A stretch of DNA of 8,844 bases, from the NCBI GenBank assembly GCA_005800865.1, contig SYEI01000438.1:1-8844 (forward strand), in the 5' to 3' direction. Of the stretch, positions 6,318-8,844 are shown one piece after another; position 1 is the first letter of the stretch, and each line of letters starts with the position of its first letter. The position numbers were made by a program, and so were the translations under genes. The notes below the pieces were generated by a model that saw nothing but the letters and a program-made list of their open reading frames with translations, was not told where the DNA came from and made no database searches. Source of the stretch: Bacteroidota bacterium. Lineage in GTDB: Bacteria > Bacteroidota > Bacteroidia > B-17B0 > Aurantibacillaceae.

Positions 6318-6770
6318 ATGCAAAAAGTATTAATGGTATGTTTAGGTAACATCTGCCGCTCACCTTTAGCGGAAGGCATCATGTTGAAATTAATCAAAGA
6401 AAATAATATTAATATGCGTGTAGATTCGGCTGGCACATCTAATTATCATATTGATGAAGCTCCCGATAAACGAACCATAGCTAATGCCGCTAAACATGAT
6501 GTAGATTTAAAGTCTTTAAGAGCACGTCAGTTTAAAGCCTCTGACTTTGAAAAGTTTGATAAAATTTATGTGATGGATAATAGCAATATGGCTAATGTTT
6601 TAGCTTTAGCAAAAAACGAAGAACACAAAGCAAAAGTTGATTTATTGTTAAACGCTTCAAACCCAGGGATGAACTTAGAAGTACCAGACCCTTATTTTGG
6701 TGGCGAACAAGGTTTTGAAGATGTGTTTCAAATGGTTTACAAAGCTTGCCAAAACGTGGCATTTGCTTAA
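6318..6770 (+). CDS. Low-molecular-weight protein tyrosine phosphatase
   Basis: A 150-residue cytoplasmic phosphatase. The P-loop CLGNICRSP has the C-x5-R-S signature, with nucleophile C8 and phosphate-binding R14, starting eight residues from the N-terminus as usual. The general acid is D124 in the DPYF segment (124-127), also canonical. C13, next to R14, is the position used in this family as a redox partner of the nucleophile, so reversible oxidation is plausible. In bacteria such enzymes usually remove phosphate from tyrosine kinases of exopolysaccharide export or from arginine phosphosites; no cognate kinase is present here. Related arsenate reductases share the fold, but the D-P-Y motif and length fit LMW-PTP better. 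It lies 23 nt after the YbjN-like gene, probably on the same transcript. Its TAA overlaps the stop of the convergent STAS gene. Confidence 0.93.
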   Translation: MQKVLMVCLGNICRSPLAEGIMLKLIKENNINMRVDSAGTSNYHIDEAPDKRTIANAAKHDVDLKSLRARQFKASDFEKFDKIYVMDNSNMANVLALAKNEEHKAKVDLLLNASNPGMNLEVPDPYFGGEQGFEDVFQMVYKACQNVAFA

Positions 6771-7111
6771 GCCAACAACTTCATAGCATCCTCTTTAGTA
6801 TCTGCTACTTTAAAAAGTGTATTTAATTTGGTAATAATTAATAAGTCGTTTACCTTTTTACTAACATGGCAAATAACGCTATCTCCGCCGCTTGTGCGAG
6901 TTTTTGTTAATAGTTGAATTAACACGTTTAATCCGCTACTGTTCATGTATTTTAAATCAGATAAATCAATTATTAATTTATTTTTATCTAATTCTAATAA
7001 CTCATCCATCTCCTTAATAAGACCCGTTGCTTGATTTTTATCAATCAACTCACCGCTTAATACTAAAATTTGAATGCTATTCTCTTCCGTTATTTTATAA
7101 TCTAGAACCAT
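6767..7111 (-). CDS. Single-domain STAS protein (anti-sigma factor antagonist-like)
   Basis: A 114-residue STAS domain of the SpoIIAA/RsbV type. It aligns without gaps to B. subtilis SpoIIAA at the two hallmark places: GEL at 20-22 and the SSGL turn at 58-61, where S58 corresponds to the serine phosphorylated by the partner kinase. The residue before it is Asn (N57) instead of the Asp of SpoIIAA. In Firmicutes these proteins release a sigma factor by binding its anti-sigma kinase when unphosphorylated. Bacteroidota generally lack SigB/SigF, so the target here is unknown; no RsbW-type kinase or PP2C phosphatase adjoins. It lies 114 nt downstream of the Fur-family gene on the same strand, with no convincing terminator or promoter between, so co-transcription with RSH-fur is possible. 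The 3' end overlaps the phosphatase gene by four bases. Confidence 0.9.
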   Translation of the reverse strand: MVLDYKITEENSIQILVLSGELIDKNQATGLIKEMDELLELDKNKLIIDLSDLKYMNSSGLNVLIQLLTKTRTSGGDSVICHVSKKVNDLLIITKLNTLFKVADTKEDAMKLLA

Positions 7112-7225
7112 AATACTTGCAATTGATCCATTAAATTTAACAATTAAAATTGAAATAAAAAAGAAGATAGAATTTATTCCAAAAATCCTAAGAAATGCTA
7201 AAACAAGTTCAGAATGACTTAACCT

Positions 7226-7717
7226 TTACTTGACAGTAGTTTTTTTATGCTCACAAACCCCATTTTCTTTCAATCCACGGCATTTTGCAAAGAAATTTAA
7301 GGAATGGTGAAATACATCAAAGTTTAGCATATCCTCGGCCATTTTTTGAATTTGCATAATGCGTGGATCACAAAACTCAAATACTTTTTCGCAATCGCTA
7401 CAAATCAAATGGTCATGTTGCTTAAACTTATAGGCTTTTTCAAATTGAGCTAAATTTTTGCCAAACTGATGTTTGGTTACTAATCCTGCCTCCAATAATA
7501 ACTCAATGTTATTATAAAGTGTAGCGCGACTAACACGGTACTTTTTATTTTTCATCATCACATACAAGCCTTCAATATCAAAGTGCCCTTCGTGAGAGTA
7601 TATTTCATTTAAAATTGCAAAGCGCTCCGAAGTTTTACGGTGCTTATTATTTTCAAGGTAATCGGTCAAAATTTTCTCAACTGCTTCCTTGGTTTCCTGT
7701 GTCATTTTATCTCCCAT
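7226..7717 (-). CDS. Fur-family metal-responsive transcriptional regulator
   Basis: A 163-residue dimeric winged-helix repressor family member. The recognition helix is YRVSRATLYNNIELLLEAGLV (60-80), and the metal and dimerisation domain starts near 90. Structural zinc ligands are C106 and C109 (CSDC) plus C146, matching E. coli Fur C93, C96 and C133. The fourth candidate, C155, is spaced x8 instead of the x4 of E. coli Fur. H45, H103 and H138 match usual Fe/Mn-site histidines, but the first His of the HHDH motif is Q100. Y68-N69-N70 replaces the common Y-R-T/V. Fur, PerR or Zur cannot be chosen safely. The ATG at 7717 overlaps the TAA of the RSH gene (TAATG). A second in-frame ATG at 7705 is preceded by GGGAG at a 5-nt spacing, a rare good Shine-Dalgarno here, and would give 159 residues starting MTQETKEAV; it is a credible true start. 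Confidence 0.93.
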   Translation of the reverse strand: MGDKMTQETKEAVEKILTDYLENNKHRKTSERFAILNEIYSHEGHFDIEGLYVMMKNKKYRVSRATLYNNIELLLEAGLVTKHQFGKNLAQFEKAYKFKQHDHLICSDCEKVFEFCDPRIMQIQKMAEDMLNFDVFHHSLNFFAKCRGLKENGVCEHKKTTVK

Positions 7718-8844
7718 TAGTTATTATCTATACGTGTAACACTGGTTACTCCTTTTACTTTCATTAAATTATCAATCAAATGACTCAAATGTTTGGCATC
7801 GTGCACAAACACCATTATTGTTCCATCAAAGATACCATCTTCTGTATCAAAACTGATAGAACGCATATTAATATTTAACTGACTCGAAATAACCTTAGTC
7901 ACATTGTTTACCAAGCCCATTTCATCAGTCCCTTTAATTTTAATACCCGCCAAAAACGAAATTAAATGATCATTATTCCATTTTGCTTTTACCACACGGT
8001 ATGCGTAATTAGAAAGTAATTTAACAGCATTAGGACAATTAACACGATGTATTTTAATACCTTCATTCACCGTAACAAACCCAAACACATCATCTCCCGG
8101 AATTGGACTACAACAAGGCGACAAGCCATAATCTAACTTTTGCATATCATCACCAATTACCAACATGTCGGAACTTCCTCTTACATTAGTAACTAATTCC
8201 TCTATTTTATTTTCTTTTTTCTTAGGCTTATATTTTTCAGGATGTAATTTAAAATCAACAAATTCTTTAATTTCTTTTATATCTACATTTCCTAAAGCTG
8301 CTCTATAAAACAATTCACCTGACGACGGCAATTTTAAAAATGTTACAAATTCATTTACATTTTGAATAGTATAATCTAATTTACATTTGTAAAATTTCTT
8401 CTCTAATATTTCTTTGCCACTTTCAGAAACCTTGCGTCGGTTTTCCTTTAAAGCACTTTTAATTTTTGATTTAGCACGCGCTGTAACCACATAATTAATC
8501 CAGTCATCTTTAGGCGCTTGTTTGCTCGACGTTAAAATCTCAACTTGATCTCCACTTTTTAATTGATAGCTTAATGGCACTAATTTGTGATTTACCTTAG
8601 CTCCAATACATTGCTCACCAACCTTGGTATGAATTTCAAAAGCAAAATCTAAAGCTGTTGCAGTAGTAGGTAAATTTCGCATTTCTCCTTTGGGCGTAAA
8701 CACAAAAATTTCATCGGCAAATAAATTCAATTTAAAATCATCAATAAACTCTAAAGCGTTAGGATCTGGATTATCTAACATCTCGCGAATACGACGTAAC
8801 CAGTTCTCTAAATTACTTTCTTTCTCTGCAGCCGCATCTTTATA
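7717..8844 (-). CDS. rsh: RelA/SpoT homologue (bifunctional-type (p)ppGpp synthetase/hydrolase), C-terminal half, 5'-truncated by window edge
   Basis: The reading frame is open to the right edge, so 375 residues of the C-terminal regulatory half are seen; the HD hydrolase and synthetase domains lie outside. Visible in order: a linker with NLENWLRRI, the TGS domain (about 45-106, DEIFVFTPKGE, then LDFAFEIHTKVG and GDQVEILTS), a helical region with DDWINYVVTARAKSKIK, a charged lysine-rich stretch (about 205-214), the conserved-cysteine/zinc-finger-like domain with SPCCSPIPGDD (CC at 244-245) and C270, and a terminal ACT domain (about 295-373, IKIKGTDEMGLVNNVTKVI). This is the full regulatory set of long RSH enzymes, which bind the ribosome and sense uncharged tRNA or other stress inputs. 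Whether both catalytic activities are kept cannot be judged here. The stop overlaps the Fur-family start by one base, implying co-translation. Confidence 0.95.
   Translation of the reverse strand, partial: YKDAAAEKESNLENWLRRIREMLDNPDPNALEFIDDFKLNLFADEIFVFTPKGEMRNLPTTATALDFAFEIHTKVGEQCIGAKVNHKLVPLSYQLKSGDQVEILTSSKQAPKDDWINYVVTARAKSKIKSALKENRRKVSESGKEILEKKFYKCKLDYTIQNVNEFVTFLKLPSSGELFYRAALGNVDIKEIKEFVDFKLHPEKYKPKKKENKIEELVTNVRGSSDMLVIGDDMQKLDYGLSPCCSPIPGDDVFGFVTVNEGIKIHRVNCPNAVKLLSNYAYRVVKAKWNNDHLISFLAGIKIKGTDEMGLVNNVTKVISSQLNINMRSISFDTEDGIFDGTIMVFVHDAKHLSHLIDNLMKVKGVTSVTRIDNN

Noticed and set aside
7112..7225. Possible terminator or promoter between the Fur-family and STAS genes
   Set aside because: Only 4-5 bp complementary stretches were found near 7203-7232 and no T-tract on the minus strand; no clean TAnnTTTG box precedes the STAS start (closest is TAAATTTA). 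Neither could be supported.
1..8844. A multi-gene defence, secretion or biosynthetic system across the window
   Set aside because: The genes fall into unrelated housekeeping and signalling families on alternating strands, and no nuclease, toxin-antitoxin pair, reverse transcriptase, transposase or modular synthase is present. I saw no basis for a new system at this scale.

Overview
The window is a low-GC, densely coding stretch of a chromosome from a member of the Bacteroidota. Three things support this. The promoters have the Bacteroidota -7 element TAnnTTTG, with the clearest copy, TATCTTTG, upstream of rpmE2 and a TTG 18 nt before it. Shine-Dalgarno sequences are almost absent. The gene content also fits: a lipoprotein with a beta-helix, zinc-independent L31, and an RSH gene followed directly by a Fur-family gene. 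The exact order or family cannot be read from this sequence. All genes look native, and I see no mobile element, CRISPR array, tRNA, rRNA or prophage.

Layout. 1-95 (-): first 31 codons of an NAD(P)-binding SDR/epimerase cut by the window edge. 197-1987 (+): argS, which converges with 1989-3473 (-), a secreted beta-helix lipoprotein, with one base between the stop codons. 3606-3857 (+): rpmE2, with a strong promoter and an intrinsic terminator. 3934-4977 (+): a GT4 glycosyltransferase. 5055-6770 (+): a probable three-gene unit of class IV PLP aminotransferase/lyase, YbjN/CesT-like small protein and low-molecular-weight protein tyrosine phosphatase. Its last gene converges with and overlaps a single-domain STAS protein (6767-7111, -). 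7226-7717 (-): a Fur-family regulator coupled by a TAATG overlap to the 3' half of a RelA/SpoT homologue (7717-8844, -), which runs off the right edge.

How the genes relate. Most are housekeeping (tRNA charging, ribosome, stringent response, metal regulation) or envelope and small-signalling genes. They do not form one pathway. The only functional coupling I would argue from layout is RSH with Fur, and aminotransferase with the YbjN-like protein.

I did not find a convincing new multi-gene system. The more interesting signals concern gene architecture. Two strong -7 boxes, and perhaps a third, sit so close to start codons that the mRNAs should be leaderless or nearly so. One putative promoter has its -33 element inside the upstream gene's terminator. 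Both convergent gene pairs are packed with no room for a terminator, one pair sharing a TTAA palindrome as both stop codons. The Fur-family protein has substitutions at expected metal-site and DNA-contact positions.
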